64,000 bases of DNA, taken from NCBI GenBank assembly GCA_050008715.1, contig JBEKMC010000003.1, positions 17,211 through 81,210 of the forward strand. The letters are read 5' to 3'. The DNA comes from JAKACA01 sp050008715 (GTDB lineage Bacteria; Actinomycetota; Acidimicrobiia; Acidimicrobiales; Bog-793). Within the stretch, counting starts at the first letter, position 1. The number at the start of each line of letters is the position of its first letter. The position numbers and the translations under genes are program-made. The notes below the pieces were generated by a model. The model saw only the letters and a program-made list of their open reading frames with translations. It was not told where the DNA came from and made no database searches. This document shows positions 8,914 to 17,905 of this stretch, piece after piece.

Positions 8914-8934
8914 ACTTCCTCAAGTTGAGGAAGT
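8914..8934. promoter_or_regulatory. 21-bp palindromic operator, probably for the ROK repressor
   Basis: ACTTCCTCAA and TTGAGGAAGT form a perfect inverted repeat with 10-bp arms around a single central G. It starts 2 bp after the -10 box and so covers the transcription start. ROK repressors such as NagC, Mlc and XylR bind AT-flanked dyads of about this size. The regulator gene begins 70 bp downstream, so autoregulation of the whole operon is likely. Confidence 0.75.
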
Positions 8935-9003
8935 AGCTGAGCGGTGTTTTCGTGACCGGTCCGATTGGAGGGTCCGTGAGCGAGGCCATCACTGGGGGCC
9001 GAC

Positions 9004-10260
9004 GTGACGACGACGCCTGAGCGCCGAGGCGGGCAGAGCCTGTCCTGGGAGATCCGGGCGAATCGCGACCCCCTGCCCCAACAGCTTGTTCGTCGAGCCA
9101 ACGAGCGACGGGTGTTTCATCTCCTCCGGCAGCGGGGACCGATCTCGCGGGCGGATCTCGTGCGCGCCACGGGGCTCAGCGGCCAGTCCGTCGGCATCAT
9201 CGTCCGGCACTTGCTCGAGCAGGGGCTCGTGGAGGAAACCGGGGCGGAGCCGCAGGCCCAGCTCGGGCGGTACCCCATCGGGGTCCGCATCCACGCCCGG
9301 GGCGCCCTGGCGTTCGGGTGCAACGTCGAGCGCGACCAGATCGCCGGCGCCTGGATCGACTTGAGCGGCTCGGCCGTGGTGACCGAGACCGTGGCCTATC
9401 CACAGGGAGAAGCACCGAGTCGCACGATTCGGCGCGTCGAGGAGCTCTTTGCGAGGCTGGCAGCCGATATCGGGCTCGCCGCCTGCGACAACTGGCTGCC
9501 GGCAATCGGACTCGGCCTTCCGGGCCCGATCGACCCGGAGACAGCCGTCCTCGTCAACCCGCCCAACTTTCCCCGTTGGGAAGGCGTCGATCCGCGCACC
9601 CTCTTCTCCTCGGAATGGAGCCTGCCGATCTTCTGCGAGAACTCGGCGACGGCGGCGGCCCTCGGCGAGGCCTGGCAATCGAGGACGGACACGAGCAACT
9701 TCCTCTACTGCCACTGGGGCGTCGGGATCGGAGGCGGCCTCGTCATCGACCTCGACACCTATCGGGGCAGGACCGGCAACGCTGTCGAGCTCGGGCACGT
9801 CCCGGTCGTGCCGGACGGAGCGCCCTGCGGTTGCGGCGGACGCGGGTGCCTCGAGGCCGAGGCATCGGTGGCTGCCATCTGCCGACAAGCTGCCGAGACG
9901 GGCATCCACGCCGAATTCGACGAGCTCGTGGCGAGGGCGCCCGACGATCCACGCGTTGCGCACCTGCTGACCCGGGCCGGGCAGCTACTCGCCCAAGCGC
10001 TCGTGGGGGCGGTGAACCTCTTCGATATCGACATGGTCGTGTTGGGTGGCCACCACCTCCTGCAAGCCGCCGAATGGTTGATGCCACCCGTGGACGCCGC
10101 CGTTCCCAACCTGGCGATCCGACGCGGTGTCCGGCCCGTCACGGTGCGCATCTCGGCTCTCGGTGAGGCGGCGGGCGCAATCGGCGCCGCCAGCGTTGTG
10201 TTCGACAAGCTGTTGCCCTCGAGCGCCGAGCTCGTGCCCGCCGCCAGGACGCAGGGATAG
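9004..10260 (+). CDS. ROK-family transcriptional repressor of the mannoside operon
   Basis: A 418-residue regulator. Residues about 28-85 form a MarR-like winged helix (LLRQRGPISRADLVRATGLSG). The rest is a ROK sugar-binding domain, with the zinc motif CGCGGRGCLE near residue 278 complete and an upstream ELGH. ROK regulators bind a sugar or sugar phosphate and release DNA. The GTG at 9004 is the likely start. The gene heads an operon of eight genes running to 19050, behind a promoter with an overlapping palindrome, which makes this protein the obvious local repressor. Its effector is inferred to be mannose, a manno-oligosaccharide or a phosphorylated derivative. That is not shown by the sequence. 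Confidence 0.88.
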   Translation: MTTTPERRGGQSLSWEIRANRDPLPQQLVRRANERRVFHLLRQRGPISRADLVRATGLSGQSVGIIVRHLLEQGLVEETGAEPQAQLGRYPIGVRIHARGALAFGCNVERDQIAGAWIDLSGSAVVTETVAYPQGEAPSRTIRRVEELFARLAADIGLAACDNWLPAIGLGLPGPIDPETAVLVNPPNFPRWEGVDPRTLFSSEWSLPIFCENSATAAALGEAWQSRTDTSNFLYCHWGVGIGGGLVIDLDTYRGRTGNAVELGHVPVVPDGAPCGCGGRGCLEAEASVAAICRQAAETGIHAEFDELVARAPDDPRVAHLLTRAGQLLAQALVGAVNLFDIDMVVLGGHHLLQAAEWLMPPVDAAVPNLAIRRGVRPVTVRISALGEAAGAIGAASVVFDKLLPSSAELVPAARTQG

Positions 10261-10267
10261 GAACGGC

Positions 10268-10924
10268 ATGCGCGAGCAGCCTGACCCCACGGCGGCCGCC
10301 GCCATCTGGTCGGAGCTCTACGAGAGCTACCCGGCTCTCGGGTCCTGCGCGCCCGCCATCAGGCAAGCCTGGGATCTCTTGCGCACCGTCCTGCACGACG
10401 GCCACTCCGTCCTCGTGTGCGGCAACGGGGGGAGCGCAGCCGACAGCGAGCACATCGCGGCCGAGCTGGCCAAGCCGTGTGCTCGCCGGCGCCCCCTCCC
10501 GGCGCCGCTGACCGAGGCCCTGCGGGCGGCAGGCGACGACGGCTACCTCGCCGACGGCCTGCAGGGTGGCTGGCCCGTGCTACCCCTCACGAGCCAGGCC
10601 GCCCTCGTGACGGCGATCGCCAACGACCAGGGCGCCGACTTCGTCTTCGCCCAGCAGGTCATCGCGTACGGCCGGCCGGGCGACCTGCTCTGGGCCTTGA
10701 CGACCTCGGGGTCCTCGACGAACGTCATCCACGCGCTGCGCACAGCGCGCGCTCTCGGCCTGCACACGATGGCCTTCACCGGGCCCCGCGGCCGGCTCGC
10801 GGCCGCCCTGTGTGACGCCCTCGTCGAGTTGCCCGGAGCGACGACGTCCAGCATTCAGCAGTCCCACCTGCCCGTGTACCACGCGTTCTGCCTGGCGATC
10901 GAAGCGGAGAGCTACGCGCCATGA
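10268..10924 (+). CDS. SIS-domain phosphosugar isomerase, GmhA-like
   Basis: A 218-residue single SIS domain. It has the phosphosugar-binding loop VLVCGNGGSAADSEHIAAEL near residues 42-61, LTTSGSSTN near 143, and a C-terminal IQQSHLPVYHAFC that matches the catalytic Gln/His helix of sedoheptulose-7-phosphate isomerase (GmhA). Compared with GmhA there is an insertion of roughly 25 residues after the first motif, around ARRRPLPAPL to DGLQGGW. No heptose-pathway gene is nearby. Placed between a ROK repressor and a ROK kinase in an alpha-mannosidase operon, it may isomerise a hexose phosphate released by this pathway, for example mannose-6-phosphate. That is inference. ATG 10268 follows GGATAGG, and its stop overlaps the kinase start. 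Confidence 0.8.
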   Translation: MREQPDPTAAAAIWSELYESYPALGSCAPAIRQAWDLLRTVLHDGHSVLVCGNGGSAADSEHIAAELAKPCARRRPLPAPLTEALRAAGDDGYLADGLQGGWPVLPLTSQAALVTAIANDQGADFVFAQQVIAYGRPGDLLWALTTSGSSTNVIHALRTARALGLHTMAFTGPRGRLAAALCDALVELPGATTSSIQQSHLPVYHAFCLAIEAESYAP

Positions 10925-12039
10925 GCCACGTCTGGGCCTCTGTGGCGATCGGCGGCACGAAGTGCTCGGTGTCTGTCGCCCGCGCGACTGGGGACACGTT
11001 CACCTTCATCGAGCGGAGGACCTTCCCGACGGACGCCTCACCCGAGCGCACGCTGGGCACCCTCGTCCGCCACCTGGGGGCGGAGCTGGCTGCGGCCGGC
11101 GGGCCCCCGCTGGCCGGTATCGGAATCGTGTGCGGCGGGCCGCTCGACGAATCCAAGGGCCTCGTGCTGGGACCGCCGAACTTGCCCGGCTGGGCGGCCG
11201 TCGAAGTGGTGCGGCCGTTCGAGGACCACTTCGGTGAGCGCGCCTGCCTGCAGAACGACGCTAACGCCGGCGTCCTGGCGGAGTGGACGTGGGGAGCCGC
11301 CAGAGGTTGTGACAACGTCGTGTTTCTCACCTGCGGAACCGGCATCGGGGCAGGGCTCATCCTGAACGGGCGGCTCTATCGTGGATCGACAGGCCTGGCA
11401 GGCGAGGTCGGACACTGGCGCCTGAGCACGACGGGACCGGTCGGTTACGGAAAGGCCGGTTCTTTCGAGGGGTTCTGCGCAGGCTCCGGCATTGCCCGGC
11501 GCGCCCAAGAGCTGGCGCTGCAGTGCCTCCAGCAGGGCAGCCCGACGAATCTGTCACCCGAATGGCGTGATCTGGAAAGCCTGTCGGCCAAGCGGGTGGC
11601 CGAGGCCGCCGACGGCGGCGACCCGGTGGCGGGCCTTCTATGGGCCGAGGTCGGTCGCCACCTCGGATCTGGCATCGCCCTTCTCGTCGACTTGCTGAAC
11701 CCGGACGTGATCGTGCTCGGAGGCATCTACGTGCGCCAGCGCGACCGTCTGCAGCCGAGCCTGCTCGAGGAGCTCGAGCGGGAGGCCCTGCCTCAGTCGG
11801 TCATGGCCTGCCGCGTTGTCCCGTCGGCCCTCGGCGAGCACATCGCCGATTGGTCGGGCCTCGCCGCAGCCCTGCTGGGGGACGAGACGACACCTGCCGG
11901 GCGTCGTGTGAGTAGGGCGACGCACGCCTCCGACGGCGTGCCAGACCAACTGTCGCCGCCACCGGGCTCGAACGCCTCGCACGTCGCTGCCGTACCGCAT
12001 ACCGAAGCAACCCCGACGAACATGGAGGAAAGCCAATGA
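10921..12039 (+). CDS. ROK-family sugar kinase
   Basis: A 372-residue protein whose start overlaps the isomerase stop by 4 bp. It carries the N-terminal phosphate loop SVAIGGTKCSVSVA, a substrate segment LQNDANAGVLAEW (about 112-124), the second phosphate motif CGTGIGAG, and GEVGHW. Its family phosphorylates hexoses and N-acylhexosamines with ATP. The usual CxCGxxGCxE zinc cluster after the GH motif is missing, replaced by GPVGYGKAGSFEGFCAGSG, so it belongs to a divergent subgroup. About 45 residues beyond the fold (Pro/Ser/Ala-rich, ending NMEESQ) look unstructured and overlap the start of the lipoprotein gene. The likely substrate is mannose or a mannoside, from context only. Confidence 0.85.
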   Translation: MSHVWASVAIGGTKCSVSVARATGDTFTFIERRTFPTDASPERTLGTLVRHLGAELAAAGGPPLAGIGIVCGGPLDESKGLVLGPPNLPGWAAVEVVRPFEDHFGERACLQNDANAGVLAEWTWGAARGCDNVVFLTCGTGIGAGLILNGRLYRGSTGLAGEVGHWRLSTTGPVGYGKAGSFEGFCAGSGIARRAQELALQCLQQGSPTNLSPEWRDLESLSAKRVAEAADGGDPVAGLLWAEVGRHLGSGIALLVDLLNPDVIVLGGIYVRQRDRLQPSLLEELEREALPQSVMACRVVPSALGEHIADWSGLAAALLGDETTPAGRRVSRATHASDGVPDQLSPPPGSNASHVAAVPHTEATPTNMEESQ

Positions 12040-13445
12040 CCAAGTTGCGACGCGTGCTGCTCTTGAGCAGCGCGCTCACGCTGGCCGGTGCGTGGATCGC
12101 CGGCTGTAGCAGCAACAGCACCAGCACGAGCACGAGCAGCCCCGCCGGCCCCGGATCCACGAACGGGTCGCCGCAGACCCTCACCGTGGCATATTGGGCG
12201 AACTTCGACACGCCCGGTACGAACGCCACACCCGATCTCATCAAAGCCGCCGCTGCAGAGCTGGCTAAGGCTCATCCCGGCGACAAGGTCGTGCTCGACC
12301 CGATCACGACCGACTCCGAATCCACGTACTACGCCAAGATCGACTTGGCCGAACGCAGCCGCTCGACGGCACCCGACGTCGTGATGGAGGACTCCTTCCT
12401 CATCGGCTCGGATGCCAGCGCCGGCTACATCCGGGCGCTGCCGCAGCTGAAGACGTGGTCGGGATGGTCCGAGTTCCCATCGGCGATGCAGAACATCGCC
12501 ACCTACAACGGGCAGATCTACGGCGTCATGAACAGCACCGACGTCCAGTTGATCTACTACGACGCCAATCTTTTCCGGCAAGCCGGCATCGCCGTGCCGT
12601 GGCAGCCCCACAACTTCAGCGACATGGTGGCGGCCGCGCAGGCGTTGAAGACACACGACGCCGGCATCACGCCGGCCTGGCTCTACGCGGGGCTCCCCCT
12701 CGGCGAGGCGTCGTCGTTCCGCGGCTTCGAGGTCTTCCTTGATGGCACGAATGACCGCATCTACGACAACACCACGAAGAAGTGGGAGGTGTCGGGACCC
12801 GGCTTCACCGCCACCTGGAACTTCCTGGCCGCTATGCGTCCCTACGTCGAACCCGAGTCCGACTGGTCGAACCCGAACGCCAGCGCAACGGTGAACATCA
12901 CCCTCATGCCCGAACAGAAGGTCGGGATGGTCGTCGACGGCAGCTGGGTCTCGACGTTCTACGTCAAGGGCGGCCCCAAGCCGATCCCGAACTTCCTGTC
13001 CACCTACCTCGTCGCCAAAGTACCGACGGACAACCTGTCGGCGCCCTACACGGACCAGTCCGGCGGCTTCGCCTGGTCGGTCGGCGAGCAGTCTGCCAAC
13101 CCGGCACTCGCTCTCGAGCTGGTCGAGGACCTGTCCTCCGCCCCGAACATTGCCGAGTTCGACGCCAAGGACGGGAACCTCCCGCCGCGCACCGACGCCC
13201 TCACCCAGTCGCAGTGGGCGCAGGAGAACAAGCTCGACCCGATCCTGACCTTGTCCTCGCAGCTGTTGGCATTCACCAACTTCCGGCCGAACCTGCCCGC
13301 CTACCCACAGATCTCCAACGAGATCGCCACGCTCACGGGCGACATCGACACGGGATCGATGACAGCGGCTCAAGCCGAGCAGGCCTATGCCGCCAAGGTG
13401 ACCCAGATCGTCGGCGCCGGCAATGTCGAGGCGATGACGAGTTGA
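12036..13445 (+). CDS. ABC transporter sugar-binding lipoprotein
   Basis: A 469-residue solute-binding protein of the carbohydrate-uptake CUT1 type. The signal peptide ends in a lipobox WIAGC with Cys24 as the lipidation site, followed by a Ser/Thr-rich linker. The mature protein opens with LTVAYWANFDTPG and contains ATYNGQIYGVMNSTDVQLIYYDANLF, the hinge region typical of oligosaccharide-binding proteins. It would be anchored outside the membrane and deliver a mannose-containing oligosaccharide to the permeases encoded next. The 4-bp overlap with the kinase gene and the hairpin after its stop suggest that its level is set separately from the permeases, as in many ABC operons. Confidence 0.9.
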   Translation: MTKLRRVLLLSSALTLAGAWIAGCSSNSTSTSTSSPAGPGSTNGSPQTLTVAYWANFDTPGTNATPDLIKAAAAELAKAHPGDKVVLDPITTDSESTYYAKIDLAERSRSTAPDVVMEDSFLIGSDASAGYIRALPQLKTWSGWSEFPSAMQNIATYNGQIYGVMNSTDVQLIYYDANLFRQAGIAVPWQPHNFSDMVAAAQALKTHDAGITPAWLYAGLPLGEASSFRGFEVFLDGTNDRIYDNTTKKWEVSGPGFTATWNFLAAMRPYVEPESDWSNPNASATVNITLMPEQKVGMVVDGSWVSTFYVKGGPKPIPNFLSTYLVAKVPTDNLSAPYTDQSGGFAWSVGEQSANPALALELVEDLSSAPNIAEFDAKDGNLPPRTDALTQSQWAQENKLDPILTLSSQLLAFTNFRPNLPAYPQISNEIATLTGDIDTGSMTAAQAEQAYAAKVTQIVGAGNVEAMTS

Positions 13446-13474
13446 CCCCGATCGGCGGCCCGTCCGACCGCTCT

Positions 13475-13502
13475 CGCCGGGTCGGCCTCGGCCGACCCGG
13501 CG
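13475..13502 (+). terminator. Strong intercistronic hairpin between lipoprotein and permease genes
   Basis: A perfect 13-bp inverted repeat (13475-13487 with 13490-13502) around a 2-nt centre, so in practice an 11-12-bp stem with a small loop. It lies 30 bp after the lipoprotein stop, in the only sizeable gap (147 bp) of the operon. There is no T-run, so partial termination or mRNA stabilisation of the upstream cistron is more likely than full termination. Confidence 0.6.
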
Positions 13503-13592
13503 TGGCCGCCATTCGGTGGCGGCCGGCAGGCGATCGGCGGCGCTGGCGAGGCGCCGGGGCACGACGGCATCGCCCGCGAGAGGCTTGGTTCC

Positions 13593-14540
13593 ATGTCTAG
13601 CGCCGCCCACGGCATCGTCACCGAAGCTGGACGCCGCCTTCGCGTCGGGAGCCGAGGACGTCAGCGGCTGACCGGGGTCGGCATGGTGCTCCCGCTCGTA
13701 GTGGTCGTGCTGGCGTTCCTCGGTTGGCCGATCATCTGGACCCTGGTGCTGTCCCTCACGAACATGACGGTGACGGGTCCCACGGCCACCCATTACCAGT
13801 TCATCGGCCTCTCGAACTACGCAAAGCTCTTCTCGTCCGGTAGCGGGCTCGTCTCGTCGCTCTTCCTCACCCTGTACTACCTCGTGGCGTCCGCCTACAT
13901 CGGCCAGGCGCTCTTCGGCTTCGCCCTTGCCTATCTCATGATGCGGTGCAGCCTCGGTGTCCGAAAGGTCGTCGGGTCGATCATCATCTCCTGCTGGCTC
14001 GTCCCGGAGATCATCGCTGCCTGGATGTGGTTCGCCCTGCTGAGCGACGGTGGCACGCTGCAACAGGGGCTGCACGCCGTCGGGATCCCGTATCAGACGT
14101 GGCTCATCTCGCACCCGATGATCTCGGTCAGCCTCGCCAACTCGTGGCGGGGCGTGGCGTTCTCCTTCCTGCTCTTCTCCGCTGCCCTGTCGGATGTGCC
14201 GAAGGAGCTCATGGACGCCGCTGAGGTCGACGGGGCCGGCGGCTGGCGACGACTTCGGAGCATCATCATCCCCCTCCTCGCCACGACGATCCTCGTCGAC
14301 TTCGTACTCATCACCCTCGGCACGCTCAACGACTTCACGCTCATCTTCGCCATGACCGGCGGCGGTCCCGGCACCAGCTCGAGCGTGCTGTCGGTCTTCA
14401 TGTACCAGCAGGCGTTCGTGACGTTTCAGCTCGCCTACGGAACCGCTATCGCCGTCGTGCTGCTCGTTGTCGGCGGCCTCTTCTCGATCCTCTACATCCG
14501 GGCCCTCCGCCGCCAAGGCGCCCTCAACATGAGCCGATGA
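13593..14540 (+). CDS. ABC sugar transporter permease (MalF/UgpA type)
   Basis: A 315-residue inner-membrane protein with six predicted membrane segments, starting VLPLVVVVLAFLGWPIIWTLVLS near residue 31. The ATPase-coupling EAA loop is present near 207-226, with the pattern ELMDAAEVDGAGGWRRLRSI. This marks a binding-protein-dependent permease. It pairs with the second permease, whose gene overlaps its 3' end by 4 bp. About 30 polar residues precede the first helix; the ATG at 13593 is the first that keeps the gene clear of the upstream hairpin. Substrate specificity is inferred from the adjacent alpha-mannosidase. Confidence 0.9.
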   Translation: MSSAAHGIVTEAGRRLRVGSRGRQRLTGVGMVLPLVVVVLAFLGWPIIWTLVLSLTNMTVTGPTATHYQFIGLSNYAKLFSSGSGLVSSLFLTLYYLVASAYIGQALFGFALAYLMMRCSLGVRKVVGSIIISCWLVPEIIAAWMWFALLSDGGTLQQGLHAVGIPYQTWLISHPMISVSLANSWRGVAFSFLLFSAALSDVPKELMDAAEVDGAGGWRRLRSIIIPLLATTILVDFVLITLGTLNDFTLIFAMTGGGPGTSSSVLSVFMYQQAFVTFQLAYGTAIAVVLLVVGGLFSILYIRALRRQGALNMSR

Positions 14541-15373
14541 TCAGCGCCCCGCCATCCCAGCAGCGAGCCGTCTTCCGACACCTGCCGTCGGCCGCCATGG
14601 TGCTCGTCGGCTTGCTGTTCCTCGTGCCGTTCGTGTGGATGGTGATCGTGGCTTTTCAAGCTCACGGATCCCTCGACCTTCAAGGCGGCGGCAGCTTCAC
14701 GTTCTCGCACTTCTCGGACGTGCTGCACGAGAGCTCGTTCGTGTCGTCGTTCGGGAACTCGCTCTACCTCGCCGTCGGCACGACGCTGTTCACGACGGTG
14801 ATCGGCGTCCTGGCCGGCTATCCGCTCTCCCGCTTCCAGTCGCGCGCCCAAGAGTGGTTCGTGTACGTCCTCGTGTTCCTCACCGGCCTGCCGATCATCG
14901 CCCTCATGGTGCCCACCTATGACTTCTTCGTGACGCTGAACTTCATCAACTCGAAGTTCTGGACGGTGTGGTTCATGACGGCGACGGCGCTCCCGTTTGC
15001 CACCTGGATCGCCCGCAGCTTCATCGACGCAGTGCCTCGAGAGGTCGAGGAGGCGGCCTGGATCGACGGCACGAACCGCTGGGGGTCGCTCTGGCGCCTC
15101 GTCGTCCCCCTGATCGTGCCGGGCATCTGCGTCGTGGCGATGTACACCTTCGTGAACGCCTGGAGCGACTTCTACATCCCCTACATCCTCTTGCAGGGCT
15201 CGAACAACCCGGCCTCGGTCACGATGTACAGCTTCTTCGGCCAGTACAACATCAACTACAGCGACGTGGCGGCCTTCGCCCTGCTGTACTCGCTGCCTCC
15301 CGTCGTGCTGTACCTCATCGTCACCCGCTGGGTCGGCCAGGGCTTCGCCCTCGGCGGAGCGGTGAAAGGCTGA
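14537..15373 (+). CDS. ABC sugar transporter permease (MalG/UgpE type)
   Basis: A 278-residue protein with six membrane segments and the EAA loop REVEEAAWIDGTNRWGSLW near residues 170-190. It ends with RWVGQGFALGGAVKG, the common ending of MalG-like permeases. It is the second half of the CUT1 translocation channel. Its ATG overlaps the stop of the first permease gene and its own stop is 3 bp before the alpha-mannosidase gene, so these four genes are almost certainly co-translated from one mRNA. Confidence 0.9.
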   Translation: MISAPPSQQRAVFRHLPSAAMVLVGLLFLVPFVWMVIVAFQAHGSLDLQGGGSFTFSHFSDVLHESSFVSSFGNSLYLAVGTTLFTTVIGVLAGYPLSRFQSRAQEWFVYVLVFLTGLPIIALMVPTYDFFVTLNFINSKFWTVWFMTATALPFATWIARSFIDAVPREVEEAAWIDGTNRWGSLWRLVVPLIVPGICVVAMYTFVNAWSDFYIPYILLQGSNNPASVTMYSFFGQYNINYSDVAAFALLYSLPPVVLYLIVTRWVGQGFALGGAVKG

Positions 15374-15376
15374 GCG

Positions 15377-17905
15377 ATGACGCGAGAGACCGATTCCGGG
15401 CGTGAGGTCGACGAGGGTTCGCCACAGACCGTGCATCTCATCGGGAACGCCCACATGGACCCCGTTTGGATCTGGGACTGGCGTGAAGGCTTCGGCGAAG
15501 TCTGGGCGACTTTCCGATCGGCCCTCGACCGCCTTGCCGAGCACTCCGACGTCGTTTTCACGGCGAGCTCAGCCGCCCACCACGACTGGATCGAGCAGCA
15601 CGATCCGGCCATGTTCGAGCAGATCAAGGCGGCCGTTGCAGCCGGCCGCTGGTGCCTCGTCGGCGGCATGTGGGTGGAGCCGGACTGCAATCTCCCGTCC
15701 GGTGAGTCGTTCTGCCGACAGCTCCTTCTCGGGCAACGATTCTTCCATCGTGCCTTCGGACGCGTGGCACGCACCGGCTACAACGTGGACTCGTTCGGGC
15801 ACACAGCGGGCCTCCCGCAGCTACTGTCCCGCAGCGGCTTGGGCGCCTACGTGATGATGCGCCCGGCGGCGCACGAGCGAGAGCTGCCGGGCAACGCCTT
15901 CCGGTGGGCGGACGCCGATGGGAGCACGGTGCTCGCCTACCGAATTCCCTTCGACTACGCGACCGACTCGGCCGAGCAGATCCCGGAACGAGTGCAGGAG
16001 CTCCATCGGCGCGCCGAGTCGGAGAACACCCCGATGATGCTCTTCTACGGCATCGGCAATCACGGCGGCGGCCCGACACGAGCGATGCTGCAGGCGATCG
16101 ACACGGTCGCCGAGAGCGGCGCCGCAGTTATCTACAGCGACCCCGACCGTTACTTCGCCGAGCTCGGGACCAGCAGCCCGGCGCTGCCCCTCGTGTACGG
16201 GGAGCTGCAGCACCATGCCGTCGGCTGCTACTCGGTGAGCGCATGGGTCAAGCGGGCAAACGACCGATGCGAAGTGGCGCTTCTCGTCGCAGAGGCGCTC
16301 GAGGCTGTGGCAAGCCGGCTGGCCGGCCGTCGCTCTCGCGCGGCGGACCTCACGACCGCGTGGAAGGAGCTGCTGCTCTGCCAATTCCACGACATCCTCG
16401 CCGGAACCTCGAGCAAGTCGGCCTATGGCACCGTCAGCGCCCGCTTCGGCTACGTCGAGACGATCGCCGACCAGGTGACGACGAACGCCGTCTACGAGAT
16501 TGCTCATCGAGTGGACACGAGTCTCGGCATGAGCGGCCCCGTGCAGCGCGACTCGTCGTTCTGGACCGGCAACGAGGCCTCCGGCGTGCCCTTCCTCGTC
16601 TACAACCCGCTCGGCTGGCCGGTACGCCAGGTCGTCGAGGCACCTCGATCGTCGACCACCGTGCTCGACAGCGACGGCAACGAGACCGCGAGCCAGGCCG
16701 TGGCGTCCGGCGAGGTCACCCTCTTTCGCTCCCACTCGTTGTTCGTAGCCGACCTTGGCCCGCTCGGGTACGAGGTCTTCTGGCTCCGCGGGGGAACGGC
16801 GCGCCTGCCCGACGACCCCGCCCCGACGACGCAACCGGCCATCGAGAGCGACCTGCTGCGAGCCGTGGTCGACGAGAGAACGGGCGCCATCTCGAGTCTG
16901 ATCGATCTTCCGAGCGGGACTGAGCTGATCGGCGACACCGGCATCCGTCCCGTCGTTCTGACAGACACGAGCGACACGTGGTCGCACGGCCTCATCGGCT
17001 TCGAGGGGGACCAAGCTCCATGTGACTTCGTCGGTTGGGAGATGATCGAGAACGGTCCCCTTCGCTGGCGACTGCGGCTGCGGTTCCGCTCAGACGCCTC
17101 CTCCGTCACCTTGGATCTCTGTCTTGCCCGCGCCGCCCGCTACGCCGAGATCCAGTTGCGGGCGGACTGGTCGACGCCTCACGTCGTTCTCAAGCTCGTG
17201 ATGCCGTGGCGGCTCGGCCCGGACGTGGTCACCGTCGCCGGAGCTGCCTACGGGCACGCCGTCCGTCGCCCTTGCGGAGCCGAAGAGCCGCTGCAGGGCT
17301 GGCTCGACTGCTACGACCCGGCCGCCGACCGCGGCGTTGGTTGCACGACCGACTACTTGCACGGTTATGACGCAACCGGTGCGACCACCCGCCTCACGGT
17401 GCTGCGCAACCCGCTGGCAGGCGATCACGGCGGAGGATGGGCGACCCGCCCTGGCGTGGACTATCCGTATACCGACAGCGGCCTCCACGAGGCGAGCGTG
17501 CGGATCCACCCTCATAACGGGGACTGGCAGGCTGCCGGGCTCGTCGCACGGGCCGACGAGCATGTGCGGCGTCCGGTCGTCGTGGCGGACACGTACCACG
17601 TGGGGAACCTGCCGGCCAAGGGAGCGTTCATACGAGTGGAGCCACCCGACGTCGCAGTCGTGCGTGTGCTGAAGCGGGCCGAGAACGACGAGGGCGTCGT
17701 CGTTCGCCTCGTCGAAGCCAGCGGCGCCCACGTCGCCGTGGTGCTCAGCGGTCAGCTCGTCGGACGCAAGGTCACAACCAGCCTGGCGCCGTACGAAGTG
17801 CAGACCTTGCTCGTTCCTGACGAGGCATCGGCGCCCGCTCGCGCCGTGAGCATCACCGAGCTCGAGCACTCGACGGAGGCAGGTGCTGACTCATGGCGAC
17901 GGTGA
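15377..17905 (+). CDS. Alpha-mannosidase, glycoside hydrolase family 38
   Basis: An 842-residue cytoplasmic enzyme (no signal peptide). The N-terminal catalytic domain has GNAHMDPVWIWDW (residues 23-35), supplying the zinc-binding His and Asp, then GYNVDSFGH near residue 137, which carries the Asp that is both nucleophile and zinc ligand. A later QFHDILAGTSS near 338 supplies a further zinc His. The C-terminal part is the beta-rich GH38 domain. It hydrolyses alpha-mannosides, here presumably those imported by the adjacent transporter, giving free mannose for the ROK kinase. The gene overlaps the ATPase gene by 13 bp. Linkage specificity (1,2/1,3/1,6) cannot be read from the sequence. Confidence 0.92.
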   Translation: MTRETDSGREVDEGSPQTVHLIGNAHMDPVWIWDWREGFGEVWATFRSALDRLAEHSDVVFTASSAAHHDWIEQHDPAMFEQIKAAVAAGRWCLVGGMWVEPDCNLPSGESFCRQLLLGQRFFHRAFGRVARTGYNVDSFGHTAGLPQLLSRSGLGAYVMMRPAAHERELPGNAFRWADADGSTVLAYRIPFDYATDSAEQIPERVQELHRRAESENTPMMLFYGIGNHGGGPTRAMLQAIDTVAESGAAVIYSDPDRYFAELGTSSPALPLVYGELQHHAVGCYSVSAWVKRANDRCEVALLVAEALEAVASRLAGRRSRAADLTTAWKELLLCQFHDILAGTSSKSAYGTVSARFGYVETIADQVTTNAVYEIAHRVDTSLGMSGPVQRDSSFWTGNEASGVPFLVYNPLGWPVRQVVEAPRSSTTVLDSDGNETASQAVASGEVTLFRSHSLFVADLGPLGYEVFWLRGGTARLPDDPAPTTQPAIESDLLRAVVDERTGAISSLIDLPSGTELIGDTGIRPVVLTDTSDTWSHGLIGFEGDQAPCDFVGWEMIENGPLRWRLRLRFRSDASSVTLDLCLARAARYAEIQLRADWSTPHVVLKLVMPWRLGPDVVTVAGAAYGHAVRRPCGAEEPLQGWLDCYDPAADRGVGCTTDYLHGYDATGATTRLTVLRNPLAGDHGGGWATRPGVDYPYTDSGLHEASVRIHPHNGDWQAAGLVARADEHVRRPVVVADTYHVGNLPAKGAFIRVEPPDVAVVRVLKRAENDEGVVVRLVEASGAHVAVVLSGQLVGRKVTTSLAPYEVQTLLVPDEASAPARAVSITELEHSTEAGADSWRR

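Noticed and set aside
11793..14516. Very long open frame (907 codons) on the minus strand opposite the kinase, lipoprotein and permease genes
   Set aside because: It covers well-supported genes on the other strand and is rich in Arg, Asp, Glu and Gly with no domain, as expected for the antisense of GC-rich coding DNA.
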